NCBI RefSeq assembly: GCF_000014185.1
Contig: NC_008148.1
Span: 2,274,001-2,338,000 of the forward strand
Direction of reading: 5' to 3'
DNA length: 64,000 nucleotides
Source of the DNA: Rubrobacter xylanophilus DSM 9941
Lineage (GTDB): Bacteria; Actinomycetota; Rubrobacteria; Rubrobacterales; Rubrobacteraceae
Part shown: positions 7,758 to 16,805 of the stretch, one piece after another
How positions within the stretch are numbered: position 1 is the stretch's first letter
How the letters are laid out: the number at the start of each line of letters is the position of its first letter
Notes under the pieces: generated by a model
Database searches by the model: none
Told to the model about the DNA's origin: nothing
Seen by the model: the letters and a program-made list of their open reading frames with translations, nothing else
Translations under genes and position numbers: made by a program

Positions 7758-9401
7758 ATGAGGGTCTGCCAAGCGATCGGTCAGGTGCTCGCCGACCGGG
7801 GTGTGGAGGTGTTCTTCGGGCTCGTCGGCAGCGGAAACTTCACCGTGGTGGACGCCCTGCAGAAGGCCGGGGCGAAATTCTACTCCGCGCGCCACGAGTG
7901 CGGAGCGGTGATGATGGCCGACGGGTACGCGAGAGCGAGCGGGAAGGTGGGCGTGTGCAGCACCCACCAGGGGCCGGGGTTCACGAACGCCCTGACCGGG
8001 CTGACGGAGGCCGCGAAGAACCGCACCCCTCTGCTGTTGCTCGCCGCCGACACGCCACCGGAGACCCTCTGGTCGAACTTCAAGATAGACCAGGGCGCAA
8101 TAGCCGAGAGAGCCGGGGCCGTCGCCGAGCGGGTGCGCTCTCCCGAAACCGCCGCCGAAGACACCGCCCGCGCGTTGCGCCGAACGCAGGTCGAACGCCG
8201 CCCCGTGGTGCTCAACATCCCGATAAACCTCGCGGAGATGCCCTGTCCCGACGAGCCGCAGATGCCCGACGTGCCGGAGCTGGAGCCGCCGCGTCCGGGG
8301 GAGCGTTCGGTCGCCAGGGCCGCGGACCTGCTCGAAACTTCGGAGCGGCCCGTGATCCTGGCTGGCCGCGGGGCCGTTCTCTCCGGAGCGCGAAAGGAGC
8401 TGGAGGCGCTCGCGGAGAGGGTCGGGGCGCTTCTGGCGACGACCGCGATGGGTCACGGGCTGTTTGCCGGGAACCCGTACTGCGTGGGCATCGCGGGCGG
8501 CTTCTCTTCGCCGCTCGCCGTCGAGCTGCTCTCCCGCGTGGATCTCGTGCTCGCGTTCGGCGCCTCGCTCAACCGCTGGACCGTCCGCCACGGCAGGCTT
8601 TTCCCGCCCGAGGCGCGCGTCGTACAGGTGGATCTGGACGAGGAGGCGATCGGCGCTCTGCACCGGGTAGACGCCGGGGTCGTCGGCGACGCCGCGGCGA
8701 GCGCGAGGGATATGGTACGGGAGCTGGAGCGCCGCGGCGTGCGGAAGAGCGGCCTCCGCGGCGAGGAGATGGAGCGTGAGATCTCGGCCCGCCGCTGGCG
8801 CGATGAGCCCTACGAGGACGAGGGAACCCCCGAGTCCATAGACCCGCGCACGCTGAGCATCGCGCTCGACGACCTCTTGCCGGAGGAGCGCACGGTCGCC
8901 ACCGACTCCGGGCACTTCCTGGGCTACCCGGCGATGTACCTGAGCGTCCCCGACGAGCGGGGCTTCGTGTTCCCGAACGCCTTCCAGTCGGTGGGGCTGG
9001 GGCTCGGCAGCGGCATCGGCGCGGCGATAGCCCGCCCGGACAGGATCTCCGTGGCCGCCATCGGGGACGGCGGCGCGCTCATGGCCCTGGGAGAGCTGGA
9101 GACGGCGGCGCGCTACCGGCTGCCGATGGTGGTTTTGATCTACAACGACGCCGCCTACGGCGCGGAGGTCCACCACTTCGGCCCGATGGGACACCCCGTG
9201 GACTCCGTGCGCTTCCCTGACACCGACTTCGCCGCCCTCGCCGGCGCGGCGGGAGCCACGGGCATCACCGTCCGCTCCCCCGACGACCTCGCGCCACTCA
9301 AGGAGTGGCTCGGCAGACGCGACGGGCCGCTCGTCATAGACGCCAAGGTCAACCCCGACGTGCGGGCCGAATGGCTCGAAGAAGCGTTCCGCGCACACTG
9401 A
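7758..9401 (+). CDS. ThDP-dependent decarboxylase, benzoylformate decarboxylase/acetolactate synthase-like (candidate isatinate decarboxylase)
   Basis: 547 residues from ATG 7758, preceded by AAGGAGGAGG. The N-terminal Pyr domain carries the activating Glu (RHECGAVMMADGYAR, Glu47). The central domain is DHS-like (residues 180-320). The C-terminal PP domain has the ThDP-Mg motif GDGG from residue 436 to the Asn-Asp near 463, then AAYGAE. The fold is certain; the substrate is inferred. The next gene is isatin-hydrolase-like, 12 nt away, and isatinate (2-aminophenylglyoxylate) is a 2-keto acid like benzoylformate. Decarboxylation toward anthranilate would therefore suit this position. An unrelated 2-keto acid is possible. 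Confidence 0.8.
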   Translation: MRVCQAIGQVLADRGVEVFFGLVGSGNFTVVDALQKAGAKFYSARHECGAVMMADGYARASGKVGVCSTHQGPGFTNALTGLTEAAKNRTPLLLLAADTPPETLWSNFKIDQGAIAERAGAVAERVRSPETAAEDTARALRRTQVERRPVVLNIPINLAEMPCPDEPQMPDVPELEPPRPGERSVARAADLLETSERPVILAGRGAVLSGARKELEALAERVGALLATTAMGHGLFAGNPYCVGIAGGFSSPLAVELLSRVDLVLAFGASLNRWTVRHGRLFPPEARVVQVDLDEEAIGALHRVDAGVVGDAAASARDMVRELERRGVRKSGLRGEEMEREISARRWRDEPYEDEGTPESIDPRTLSIALDDLLPEERTVATDSGHFLGYPAMYLSVPDERGFVFPNAFQSVGLGLGSGIGAAIARPDRISVAAIGDGGALMALGELETAARYRLPMVVLIYNDAAYGAEVHHFGPMGHPVDSVRFPDTDFAALAGAAGATGITVRSPDDLAPLKEWLGRRDGPLVIDAKVNPDVRAEWLEEAFRAH

Positions 9402-9413
9402 GAAGGAGGGAAG

Positions 9414-10196
9414 ATGGCCCAGAACCCTGTTTCGTCGCTCATCGGGGCGCTGGCGGATGGCTCCGTGGAGATAGTGGACCTCACCCAGCCGCTCAGCGAG
9501 AAGACCCCGGTCATCAAGCTGCCCGAGCAGTTCGAGCAGACGCCGAGGTTGAAGAGGCACGAGATCAGCCGCTACGACGAGCGCGGCCCGGCGTGGGCGT
9601 GGAACTGGCTGGAGCTCGGGGAGCACACCGGCACCCACCTGGACGCCCCGATCCACTGGGTAACGGGCCGCGAAGGGCTCGACGTCTCCCGGATACCGCC
9701 GAGCCACCTCGTCGGACCGGCGGTCGTGATAGACAAGTCCGCCGAGAGCGCCGAAGACCCCGACTACGTGCTGACGGTGGATGAGATCCGGAGCTTCGAG
9801 TCGGAGCACGGCCCGCTCCCGGAGGGCGGGTGGCTGCTTTTGCGCACGGGCTGGGACGCCCGCGCCCACGACGAGGAGCTCTTCCTCAACGCCGCCTCGG
9901 GCAGGCCGCAGTCTCCCGGCTTCGATGCCGAATGCGCCCGCTGGCTCGCCGAGGAGTCGCCGCTCGTCGGCGTCGGGGTGGAGACGGTGGGCATAGACGC
10001 GGGCGCGGCGGCGGAGTTCGACCCGCCGTTCCCCGTCCACTACTACCTGCTCGGCGCGGGCAAGTACGGCGTAACCCAGCTCGCCAACCTCGCCTCCCTG
10101 CCGCCGACCGGTGCGCTGCTCGTCGTCGCCCCGCTCAAGCTCGTGGACGGAACCGGCAGCCCCGTGCGCGCCTTCGCCCTGGTGCCGCGCGGCTAG
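9414..10196 (+). CDS. Cyclase-superfamily amidohydrolase, isatin hydrolase or kynurenine formamidase-like
   Basis: 260 residues from ATG 9414 with GAAGGAGGG just upstream. The metal-binding signature HTGTHLDAPIHW occupies residues 71-82, as in the KynB/isatin hydrolase family. VDLTQPLSEKTPVI and EISRYDERGPAWAWNW near the N-terminus, and GVETVGIDAG near 190, resemble my recollection of isatin hydrolases more than KynB. The enzyme would open the isatin ring to isatinate, or cleave N-formylkynurenine. A kynureninase remnant directly downstream keeps the second reading open. Cotranscribed with the ThDP enzyme. Confidence 0.8.
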   Translation: MAQNPVSSLIGALADGSVEIVDLTQPLSEKTPVIKLPEQFEQTPRLKRHEISRYDERGPAWAWNWLELGEHTGTHLDAPIHWVTGREGLDVSRIPPSHLVGPAVVIDKSAESAEDPDYVLTVDEIRSFESEHGPLPEGGWLLLRTGWDARAHDEELFLNAASGRPQSPGFDAECARWLAEESPLVGVGVETVGIDAGAAAEFDPPFPVHYYLLGAGKYGVTQLANLASLPPTGALLVVAPLKLVDGTGSPVRAFALVPRG

Positions 10197-10347
10197 CAGG
10201 ACCGCCCAACTTCCCCGATGGCGCTCCCGGAGCTCCTTCCGCGCCTCCCGCAGCTCGTCCGGGCGGCCCGTCCACAACTTCGGGGGCATCCCGTGTCCGG
10301 GCTCGTCGAGAGTCCCGGCTCCAGAGACCGGCTGAAACCCTCATCCC

Positions 10348-10570
10348 GCAGCCGGCCATCAACTCGGCGCTGCTCGACGCGGAGCGCTTGACGAGAGAGG
10401 CGCACGAGCGGGGAGCGGAGATCGGCTCCGACGCCGCGCACTCCACATAGGCTCCCTCCCCCACACCTTCCCGGAGCTGGGCGGGGACTTCGCCCCGTGG
10501 TGCAGCTACAAGCACCCCAACGGCGGCCCCGGGGCGGTGGCGGGACCGTACGTGAACCGGGCTCATTTAT
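10348..10570 (+). pseudogene. Kynureninase fragment (kynU relic)
   Basis: Two frames joined by a 1-nt shift near 10450 read [25 protein letters not shown], then [30 protein letters not shown] and AGPYVNRAH. This is the core of kynureninase around the PLP lysine (family pattern DFACWCSYKYLN). Only about 75 of some 420 residues remain, with no start and no C-terminus. It follows the cyclase directly, so the locus once made anthranilate from kynurenine. The call rests on motif memory, not on a search. Confidence 0.65.
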
Positions 10571-11135
10571 GTAGACGCTCCCTCCCACCTCGACGACGCA
10601 GGGGCGGAAAGGCGGCGGCGCCGATCCTCTCGCGATGTAGGCGGGGGTGTCGATCAGGGCCTGTGTCGAGCGCTGGGCCTGCTCGATCCCGTCGCGCAAC
10701 GCCTCTTCGGCGCCACGCACGATGTTCTTCTCGCGCACCACCTCTGATACCCGCCGGCCAACACCAGACCCGGACGACCTTTTCCGGCGCGAAGGGGCTC
10801 TCTCTGAAGACGTGCAGGGCTTGCCTGGCATGGCCTGCCAGCCCGCTGGCACCGGCAAGACCCTGCTCTCACCGATCCTCCGCCAGCGGGCCACCGCTCG
10901 TCCATCTCGACTCCTTGGCTTCTTGTGCATCCCGTAGAGAGACCGATGCCTTTGGTGGCTGGAGAGAACGTCCGGCCACAGCGCTTGCAGCGGGGATCTT
11001 TTGGCCGTGGGATCGCGATGCGGCCTCCGCCGGGGCGGCCGCAGGCGCGGCAGCCGTCGGTTTGACGGGATCTGCTGGTGCAGATCCATGCGCACACGCC
11101 CCCTCCTCCGGGGTTCGGCGAAGGAAGCCCAGAAG
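10571..11135. other. Degenerate region with minus-strand gene fragments
   Basis: No intact gene. On the minus strand, around 10575-10745, a protein-like stretch contains [20 protein letters not shown] and [10 protein letters not shown]; its family is unknown. Around 10930-11070, also minus, [19 protein letters not shown] and [15 protein letters not shown] form two CxxC pairs like the zinc ribbon at the N-terminus of some transposases. The block looks like debris from insertions that removed the rest of kynureninase. Confidence 0.45.
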
Positions 11136-11140
11136 AAAGG

Positions 11141-11169
11141 TTGACCCAAAAATATTTTAAATTTAAACT
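11141..11169 (+). promoter_or_regulatory. Sigma-70-type promoter with overlapping palindrome, likely MarR operator
   Basis: TTGACC (11141-11146) and TAAACT (11164-11169) are 17 bp apart. The perfect 12-bp palindrome TTTAAATTTAAA at 11156-11167 covers the end of the spacer and the -10 box, in a very AT-rich stretch unlike its surroundings. The start codon of the monooxygenase/reductase gene is at 11216. An AT-rich palindrome over a -10 box is a usual MarR-family site, and a MarR gene is third in this operon. Confidence 0.65.
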
Positions 11170-11215
11170 ATCTTGGTATGCGGACAGTGTAGGTGCGGGA
11201 CGGGATGATGGAGCC

Positions 11216-13531
11216 ATGAAGATCGTTTGCATCGGGGGAGGACCGGCGGGGCTGTATTTCGGGATCTCGCTGAAGCTGCGCCAGCCGGAGCATGAGGTCA
11301 CAGTCATCGAGCGCAATCCCTGCGGTGTAACCTTCGGGTGGGGGGTAGTGTTCTCGGACCAGACGCTGGGAAACCTGCACGCGAACGACCCGAAGAGCGC
11401 GCGCAGGATCCAAGAGAGCTTCGCGCACTGGGACGACATCGCGGTACATGTAGGGGGGAAGGAGATCACGCGCTCCGGCGGGCACGGCTTCGTAGGCATC
11501 GCCCGCAGGAGGCTGCTGGAGATCTTGACCGAGCGGGCGGTCGAGCTCGGCGTCGAGGTGCAGTTCGAGCGTGAGGTGGAGGACCTTTCCGAGTTCGCGG
11601 ATGCGGATTTGATCGTCGCCAGCGACGGGGCCAACAGCAAGGTGCGGGAGCGTTATGCCGAGAAGTTCGGACCCAGCATAGACGTGCGCCGCAACAAGTA
11701 CATCTGGCTCGGCACCCGCAAGCTCTTTGACGCCTTCACCTTCGCCTTCGAGAAGACCGAGGCCGGGTGGGTCTGGATCCATGCCTACCGCTTCGACCGG
11801 GATACCAGCACCTGCATCGTGGAGTGCTCTCCGGAGACCTGGAAGGGGTTGGGCTTCGACCGGATGGAGCCGGAGGAGAGCATAGCGCTCTGCGAGGAGA
11901 TCTTCGCCCCCTACCTCGACGGGCACGGCCTGATCAACAACATGCGCCACCTGGGCAAGGCCCCCTGGCTGAACTTCCGGCGCATCAGCAACGAGCGCTG
12001 GTTCTACGACAACATCGTGCTAATAGGCGACGCGGCCCACACCGCGCACTTCTCCATCGGCTCCGGGACAAAGCTCGCCCTGGAGGACGCCATCGCGCTC
12101 GCCGAGAAGCTGCAGGAGCACGGAGCGGGCCGGCAACCATACGGGTGGGCTCTAAAGGATGCGCTCGAGAGCTACGAGGCGGAGCGCCGCCTCGAGGTCC
12201 TCAAGCTGCAGAGCGCGGCCCGCAACTCGACCGAGTGGTTCGAGAACGTCCCACGCTACATCAACAGCCTGGAACCCATGCAGTTCGCCTACTCCCTGCT
12301 CACCCGCAGCCAGCGCGTCAGCCACGAGAACCTCCGCCTGCGCGACCGGAACTGGCTCGAGAAAATGGAGAGATGGTTCGCGGGGCGCTACCTCGGCAAA
12401 CCGCCCAAAGACCCCGTACCGCCCATGTTCACGCCGTTCAGCCTGCGCAACATGGAGCTCATGAACCGTGTCGTTGTCTCGCCGATGGCGATGTACAGCG
12501 CCGAAGACGGCACCCCGAACGACTTCCACCTCGTCCACTGGGGCACCCGCGCCCAGGGCGGAGCGGGACTGGTCTTCACCGAGATGACCTGCGTGACGCC
12601 CCAGGGACGCATCAGCCCCGGCTGCTGCGGGATGTACAAGCCCGAGCACGAGGCCGCGTTCAAACGCATCGTGGACTTCGTCCACACCCACACCCACGCC
12701 AAGTTCGCCCTCCAGCTCGGACACTCCGGCATCAAGGGCTCCACCCGGCGCGGGTGGGAAGGAGCGGACCAGCCGCTGGAGGAGGGCAACTGGGAGGTCA
12801 TCGGGCCGTCACCGGTGCCCTGGAGCGAGGACAACCAGATCCCGCGCGAGATGACGTATGAAGACATGGAAGAGGTGAAGGAAGCCTTCGTGCGCGCCAC
12901 AAAGATGGGAGAGCGAGCCGGCTTCGACATGCTGGAGCTGCACTGCGCCCACGGCTACCTGCTCTCTTCGTTCATCACGCCGCTCCTGAACAGGCGCACC
13001 GACGAGTACGGCGGCTCGCTGGAGAACCGGCTGCGCTATCCGCTGGAGGTCTTCCGGGCCATGCGCGAGGTGTGGCCGGAGGAGAAGCCCATGAGCGTTC
13101 GCATCTCCGCGACGGACTGGGTGGACGGCGGGATCACGGCCGATGACGCGGTCGAGATAGCGCGCGCCTTCTGGGAGGCGGGCGCCGACCTCATAGACGT
13201 CTCCGCCGGCCAGACCAGCCCCGACGCCAGGCCCGTCTACGGGCGCATGTTCCAGACCCCTTTCAGCGACCGCATCCGCAACGAGCTGGGCATAGCGACC
13301 ATGGCCGTGGGCAACATCTGGGAGGCGGATCACGTGAACAGCATCATCGCCGCCGGGCGCGCCGACCTGTGCGCGCTGGCCCGGCCCCACCTCTACGACC
13401 CCTACTGGACCCTGCGGCGGGCCATCGAGCTGGGCTACGACGGCGTGCCGTGGCCGGATCAGTACCTCTCCGGCAAGGCACAGCTCAAGCGCAACGTAGA
13501 GCGCGCCAGCCAGATGGCGCAGGTGATCTAG
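11216..13531 (+). CDS. abmA: 2-aminobenzoyl-CoA monooxygenase/reductase
   Basis: 771 residues. The N-terminal half is a class A flavin monooxygenase: FAD motif GGGPAG at 7-12, [17 protein letters not shown] near 140, and [14 protein letters not shown] near 268. From about residue 404 it is an old-yellow-enzyme-like FMN reductase ([34 protein letters not shown] near 575; [11 protein letters not shown]). This fusion and length match the Azoarcus-type enzyme that hydroxylates and reduces 2-aminobenzoyl-CoA to a non-aromatic 2-amino-5-oxocyclohexene carboxyl-CoA with O2 and NADH. Salicylyl-CoA 5-hydroxylase-like enzymes share the architecture. The ligase in the same operon supports the aminobenzoyl reading. 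ATG 11216 follows ATGGAG. Confidence 0.85.
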   Translation: MKIVCIGGGPAGLYFGISLKLRQPEHEVTVIERNPCGVTFGWGVVFSDQTLGNLHANDPKSARRIQESFAHWDDIAVHVGGKEITRSGGHGFVGIARRRLLEILTERAVELGVEVQFEREVEDLSEFADADLIVASDGANSKVRERYAEKFGPSIDVRRNKYIWLGTRKLFDAFTFAFEKTEAGWVWIHAYRFDRDTSTCIVECSPETWKGLGFDRMEPEESIALCEEIFAPYLDGHGLINNMRHLGKAPWLNFRRISNERWFYDNIVLIGDAAHTAHFSIGSGTKLALEDAIALAEKLQEHGAGRQPYGWALKDALESYEAERRLEVLKLQSAARNSTEWFENVPRYINSLEPMQFAYSLLTRSQRVSHENLRLRDRNWLEKMERWFAGRYLGKPPKDPVPPMFTPFSLRNMELMNRVVVSPMAMYSAEDGTPNDFHLVHWGTRAQGGAGLVFTEMTCVTPQGRISPGCCGMYKPEHEAAFKRIVDFVHTHTHAKFALQLGHSGIKGSTRRGWEGADQPLEEGNWEVIGPSPVPWSEDNQIPREMTYEDMEEVKEAFVRATKMGERAGFDMLELHCAHGYLLSSFITPLLNRRTDEYGGSLENRLRYPLEVFRAMREVWPEEKPMSVRISATDWVDGGITADDAVEIARAFWEAGADLIDVSAGQTSPDARPVYGRMFQTPFSDRIRNELGIATMAVGNIWEADHVNSIIAAGRADLCALARPHLYDPYWTLRRAIELGYDGVPWPDQYLSGKAQLKRNVERASQMAQVI

Positions 13532-13546
13532 GGAGAGGGTGGCGCT

Positions 13547-14311
13547 TTGGGTGAGAATTTCGACGGCCCGCACGCCCTGATCACCGGCGGCAGCACCGGC
13601 ATCGGGGCCGCCATCGCCCGCCGCCTCTCAGCCTCCGGCGCCCGGCTGACCCTGGCCGGACGGCGCCCCGAACCCCTGAAGAAAACGGCGGCGAGCCTGA
13701 GAGAGGCCCAGGCGGTGCCGTTCGACGTAACCGATGAGGCCGCGGTGGAGGAAGGGGTCTCGATAGCCATCGAACGCTATGGCCCGGTGGACATCCTGGT
13801 CAACAACGCCGGGGCCGCCGGGTCCGCGCCGTTCACGAAGACGACCCCAGACGCCTGGCGCGCCACACTGGAGGCAAACCTGACCGGCGTGTTCCTGGTG
13901 AGCCGGGCGGTATTGCCCGCGATGCTCGAGCGCGGGAGAGGGCGCATCGTCAACATCGCCAGCACCGCCGGCCTGAAGGGCTATGCCTACGTCGCCGCCT
14001 ACTGCGCCGCCAAGCACGGGGTCATCGGGCTCACCCGGTCGCTGGCGCTGGAGGTGGCGAGAGAGGGGATCACGGTGAACGCCGTCTGTCCCGGCTACAC
14101 GGAGACGGAGCTCCTGAAGCGCAGCGTCGCCAACATCGTGGAGAAGACCGGCGCGAGCGAGGAGGAGGCGCGCGGGCAACTGCTTCGCGTCAACCCGCAG
14201 GGGCGCTTCGTACGGCCGGAGGAGGTGGCGGAGACGGTCGCCTGGCTCGTCGGTCCGAACTCCGGGGCCATAAACGGACAGGCCATAGCCGTAGCAGGAG
14301 GGGAGGTTTAG
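13547..14311 (+). CDS. Short-chain dehydrogenase/reductase of the 2-aminobenzoyl-CoA operon
   Basis: 254 residues from TTG 13547, 15 nt after the monooxygenase/reductase stop, with GGGAGAGGG upstream. It has the NAD(P) motif GGSTGIG near residue 13, NNAGAAG, a Ser in [10 protein letters not shown] and the catalytic Tyr-Lys in AAYCAAKHG near residue 151. It would reduce or oxidise the ring ketone/hydroxyl of the non-aromatic CoA thioester during beta-oxidation-like breakdown. Its last base is shared with the GTG of the next gene. Confidence 0.85.
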   Translation: MGENFDGPHALITGGSTGIGAAIARRLSASGARLTLAGRRPEPLKKTAASLREAQAVPFDVTDEAAVEEGVSIAIERYGPVDILVNNAGAAGSAPFTKTTPDAWRATLEANLTGVFLVSRAVLPAMLERGRGRIVNIASTAGLKGYAYVAAYCAAKHGVIGLTRSLALEVAREGITVNAVCPGYTETELLKRSVANIVEKTGASEEEARGQLLRVNPQGRFVRPEEVAETVAWLVGPNSGAINGQAIAVAGGEV

Positions 14312-14787
14312 TGCAGAGAGAGATCACCGGCGTTTCGACCAAGGACGCCCTGCGGCTCTGGCTGCGGCTGCTCTCGCTCACCAACATGGTCGAAGGGCGT
14401 CTGCGCCGGAACCTGAGAGCACATTACGGCGTCACCCTGCCCCGCTTCGACGTGATGGCCGCCCTGTACGACAAAGAGCCCGCAGGGGCGAGCATGGGGG
14501 ATATCGCACAGCGCCTGCTGGTGACCAACGGCAACGTTACGGGCATCGTGGAGCGTCTGGAGAGGGAAGGGCTGGTTCGCCGCCGACAGAGGCCCGAGGA
14601 CCGCCGCAGTTACATCGTGCGCCTGACGGAGGAGGGCCGGAGATCGTTCGAGGCGATGGCGAAAGACCTCGAAGGGTGGGTCGCCACCATGTTTGCGGGA
14701 CTGGATGAGGAGGAGATCGGGCACCTCGCAGAGCTGCTGGGGAAAGCCAAGCGCTCGGTCCGGAGCACCGCCGGGGAGGAGGGATAG
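14311..14787 (+). CDS. MarR-family transcriptional regulator of the anthranilate operon
   Basis: 158 residues from GTG 14311, overlapping the SDR stop by one base. The winged-helix core runs [20 protein letters not shown], then [20 protein letters not shown] and the wing [20 protein letters not shown], classic MarR. Being inside the operon, it probably acts on the palindromic promoter at 11141-11169 and senses a CoA thioester intermediate, as regulators of similar CoA-dependent aromatic clusters do. Effector and target are inferred. Confidence 0.85.
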   Translation: MQREITGVSTKDALRLWLRLLSLTNMVEGRLRRNLRAHYGVTLPRFDVMAALYDKEPAGASMGDIAQRLLVTNGNVTGIVERLEREGLVRRRQRPEDRRSYIVRLTEEGRRSFEAMAKDLEGWVATMFAGLDEEEIGHLAELLGKAKRSVRSTAGEEG

Positions 14788-14788
14788 C

Positions 14789-15607
14789 TTGAACACCATA
14801 GAGATGACGGGCCACGCGCCGAAACACTTCGAGTGGGAGGCCGAAGGCGGCGTCGCCACCATAACCCTGACCGGAGCGGAGCGGAAGAACCCGCTCACCT
14901 TCGACTCCTACGCCGAGCTGCGCGACACGTTCCGGGAACTGGCGCACGCCGGGGACATCAAGGCGGTTGTCCTCACCGGCGCCGAGGAGAACTTCTGCTC
15001 CGGCGGGGATGTGCGCGACATCATCGGCCCGCTCACGGAGATGGACATGGGCGGGCTCTTGCGCTTCACCCGGATGACCGGGGAGCTGGTAAAGGCCATG
15101 CGGGGCTGCCCGCAGCCCGTGATCTCGGCTATAGACGGCGTGTGCGTCGGGGCGGGCGCGGCCATCGCCACGGCCTCCGACATCCGGCTCGGCACGCCCC
15201 GCGCGAAGGTCGCCTTCCTGTTCACCCGCGTCGGGCTCGCGGGCTGCGACATGGGCTGCTGCGCCATGCTCCCCCGCATAGTGGGGCAGGGCCGCGCCTC
15301 GGAGCTGCTGTTCACCGGGCGCACCATGGAGGCGGAGGAGGCAGAGCGCTGGGGCTTCTTCAACCGCCTCGTCGAGCCGGAGGAGTTGTTGGGGGAGGCC
15401 AGAGAGCTGGCCCGGAACCTCGCCTCCGGCCCCAACTTCGCCCACGGCATGACCAAGACCATGCTGAACCAGGAGTGGAACATGAGCCTGGAGACCGCCA
15501 TCGAAGCGGAAGCGCAGGCGCAGGCTATCTGCATGCAGACAAAAGACTTCGAGCGCGCCTACCGCGCCTTCATCGAGAAGCGCCGGCCGGAGTTCGAGGG
15601 GGATTGA
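14789..15607 (+). CDS. Enoyl-CoA hydratase/isomerase family protein
   Basis: I start at TTG 14789, which has GGAGGAGGG about 6 nt upstream; ATG 14804 in the same frame is the alternative. Crotonase motifs are present: [12 protein letters not shown] (first oxyanion-hole segment) and [19 protein letters not shown], followed by [18 protein letters not shown]. About 272 residues, usual for the family. In this operon it would hydrate or open the ring of the dearomatised cyclohexene CoA ester. It overlaps nothing, and its stop is 1 nt before the next ATG. Confidence 0.85.
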   Translation: MNTIEMTGHAPKHFEWEAEGGVATITLTGAERKNPLTFDSYAELRDTFRELAHAGDIKAVVLTGAEENFCSGGDVRDIIGPLTEMDMGGLLRFTRMTGELVKAMRGCPQPVISAIDGVCVGAGAAIATASDIRLGTPRAKVAFLFTRVGLAGCDMGCCAMLPRIVGQGRASELLFTGRTMEAEEAERWGFFNRLVEPEELLGEARELARNLASGPNFAHGMTKTMLNQEWNMSLETAIEAEAQAQAICMQTKDFERAYRAFIEKRRPEFEGD

Positions 15608-15608
15608 G

Positions 15609-16781
15609 ATGCCCGACCGCAGCTACCTCGGCTGGCCGTTCTTCGAGGACGGACACCGCGAGCTCGCCCGCAAGCTGGATGCCTGGGCCCGGGAGAACAT
15701 CCGCCCGCTCCCCGAAGCGCACGAGGACACCGTGGACGACCTCTGCCGGAAGCTGGTGGCCCTGCTAGGAGAGGCCGGCTGGCTGGAATACGCCGCCTCC
15801 GAAAAGCTCGACGTGCGCTCGCTGTGCCTGCTGCGGGAGACCCTCGGCTACCACCACGCACTCGCCGACTTCGCCTTCGCCATGCAGGGGCTCGGAAGCG
15901 GAGCCATCTCCCTCTTCGGCTCGAAGGAGCTGAAAGAGCGATATCTGCCCGGCGTCCGGGAAGGGAAGAAGATAGCCGCCTTCGCCCTCTCCGAGCCGGA
16001 GGCGGGCTCCGACGTCGCCGCCGTCTCCACCACCGCAACCGAAGACGAAGACCACTACGTCATAGACGGCACGAAGACCTGGATCTCCAACGGCGGTCTG
16101 GCCGACTTCTACACCGTGTTCGCCCGCACCGGCGAAGCGCCGGGAGCGAAGGGCCTGAGCGCCTTCGTGGTGGACGCCGGCACCCCGGGCTTCGAGGTCG
16201 CCGAGCGCATCCCCGTCATGGCCCCGCACCCGCTGGCGAAGCTGAAGTTCGAGAACGTTCGGGTCCCGAAGGACCGGATGATCGGTGAGCCCGGTCAGGG
16301 GTTCCGGATCGCGATGGCGACGCTGGACGTGTTCCGCTCCACGGTGGGAGCCGCCGCCCTCGGCTTCGCCCGCCGCGCCCTGGACGAGGCGCTGAAGCGC
16401 GCCACGAACCGGGAGCTCTTCGGCGCGCCCATGAGCGAGCTGCAGCTCGTCCAGGGCAAGCTCGCGGACATGGCTCTGGGCGTGGACGCCAGCGCGCTGC
16501 TCGTCTACCGCGCCGCCTGGACGAAAGACCGCATCGCCGACCGCGTAACCCGCGAGGCGGCGATGGCGAAGCTGCACGCCACCGAGACCGCGCAGAGAGT
16601 AATAGACGAGGCGGTCCAGATCTTCGGGGGTCTCGGGGTGACCTCCGGCCATCCGGTGGAGCGCCTCTACCGGGAGATCCGGGCCCTGAGGATCTACGAG
16701 GGAGCCTCCGAAGTGCAGAAGGTCATCATCGCGCGCCAGGTGATAAAGCAATCCGGCGAGTCAGCAGAGCCGACTGTCTGA
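15609..16781 (+). CDS. Acyl-CoA dehydrogenase
   Basis: 390 residues from ATG 15609. FAD/substrate motifs are [18 protein letters not shown] and [20 protein letters not shown]. The C-terminal [14 protein letters not shown] contains the Glu that serves as catalytic base in many family members. The full three-domain length is present. Its role would be desaturation of the ring or ring-opened CoA ester in the 2-aminobenzoyl-CoA pathway. It is 24 nt from the ligase gene, in the same operon. Confidence 0.85.
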   Translation: MPDRSYLGWPFFEDGHRELARKLDAWARENIRPLPEAHEDTVDDLCRKLVALLGEAGWLEYAASEKLDVRSLCLLRETLGYHHALADFAFAMQGLGSGAISLFGSKELKERYLPGVREGKKIAAFALSEPEAGSDVAAVSTTATEDEDHYVIDGTKTWISNGGLADFYTVFARTGEAPGAKGLSAFVVDAGTPGFEVAERIPVMAPHPLAKLKFENVRVPKDRMIGEPGQGFRIAMATLDVFRSTVGAAALGFARRALDEALKRATNRELFGAPMSELQLVQGKLADMALGVDASALLVYRAAWTKDRIADRVTREAAMAKLHATETAQRVIDEAVQIFGGLGVTSGHPVERLYREIRALRIYEGASEVQKVIIARQVIKQSGESAEPTV

Positions 16782-16805
16782 TCCGCTGGGGGAAAGGAGG
16801 AGTTC

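Noticed and set aside
7449-10289. A 946-codon minus-strand frame opposite the ThDP enzyme and cyclase
   Set aside because: Shadow frame: composition is that of reversed high-GC codons and it has no recognisable domain.
10193-11149. Minus-strand frame of 318 codons between the cyclase and the monooxygenase/reductase
   Set aside because: No start signal and mixed content; it runs antisense through the kynureninase relic. Kept only as fragments in a degenerate region.
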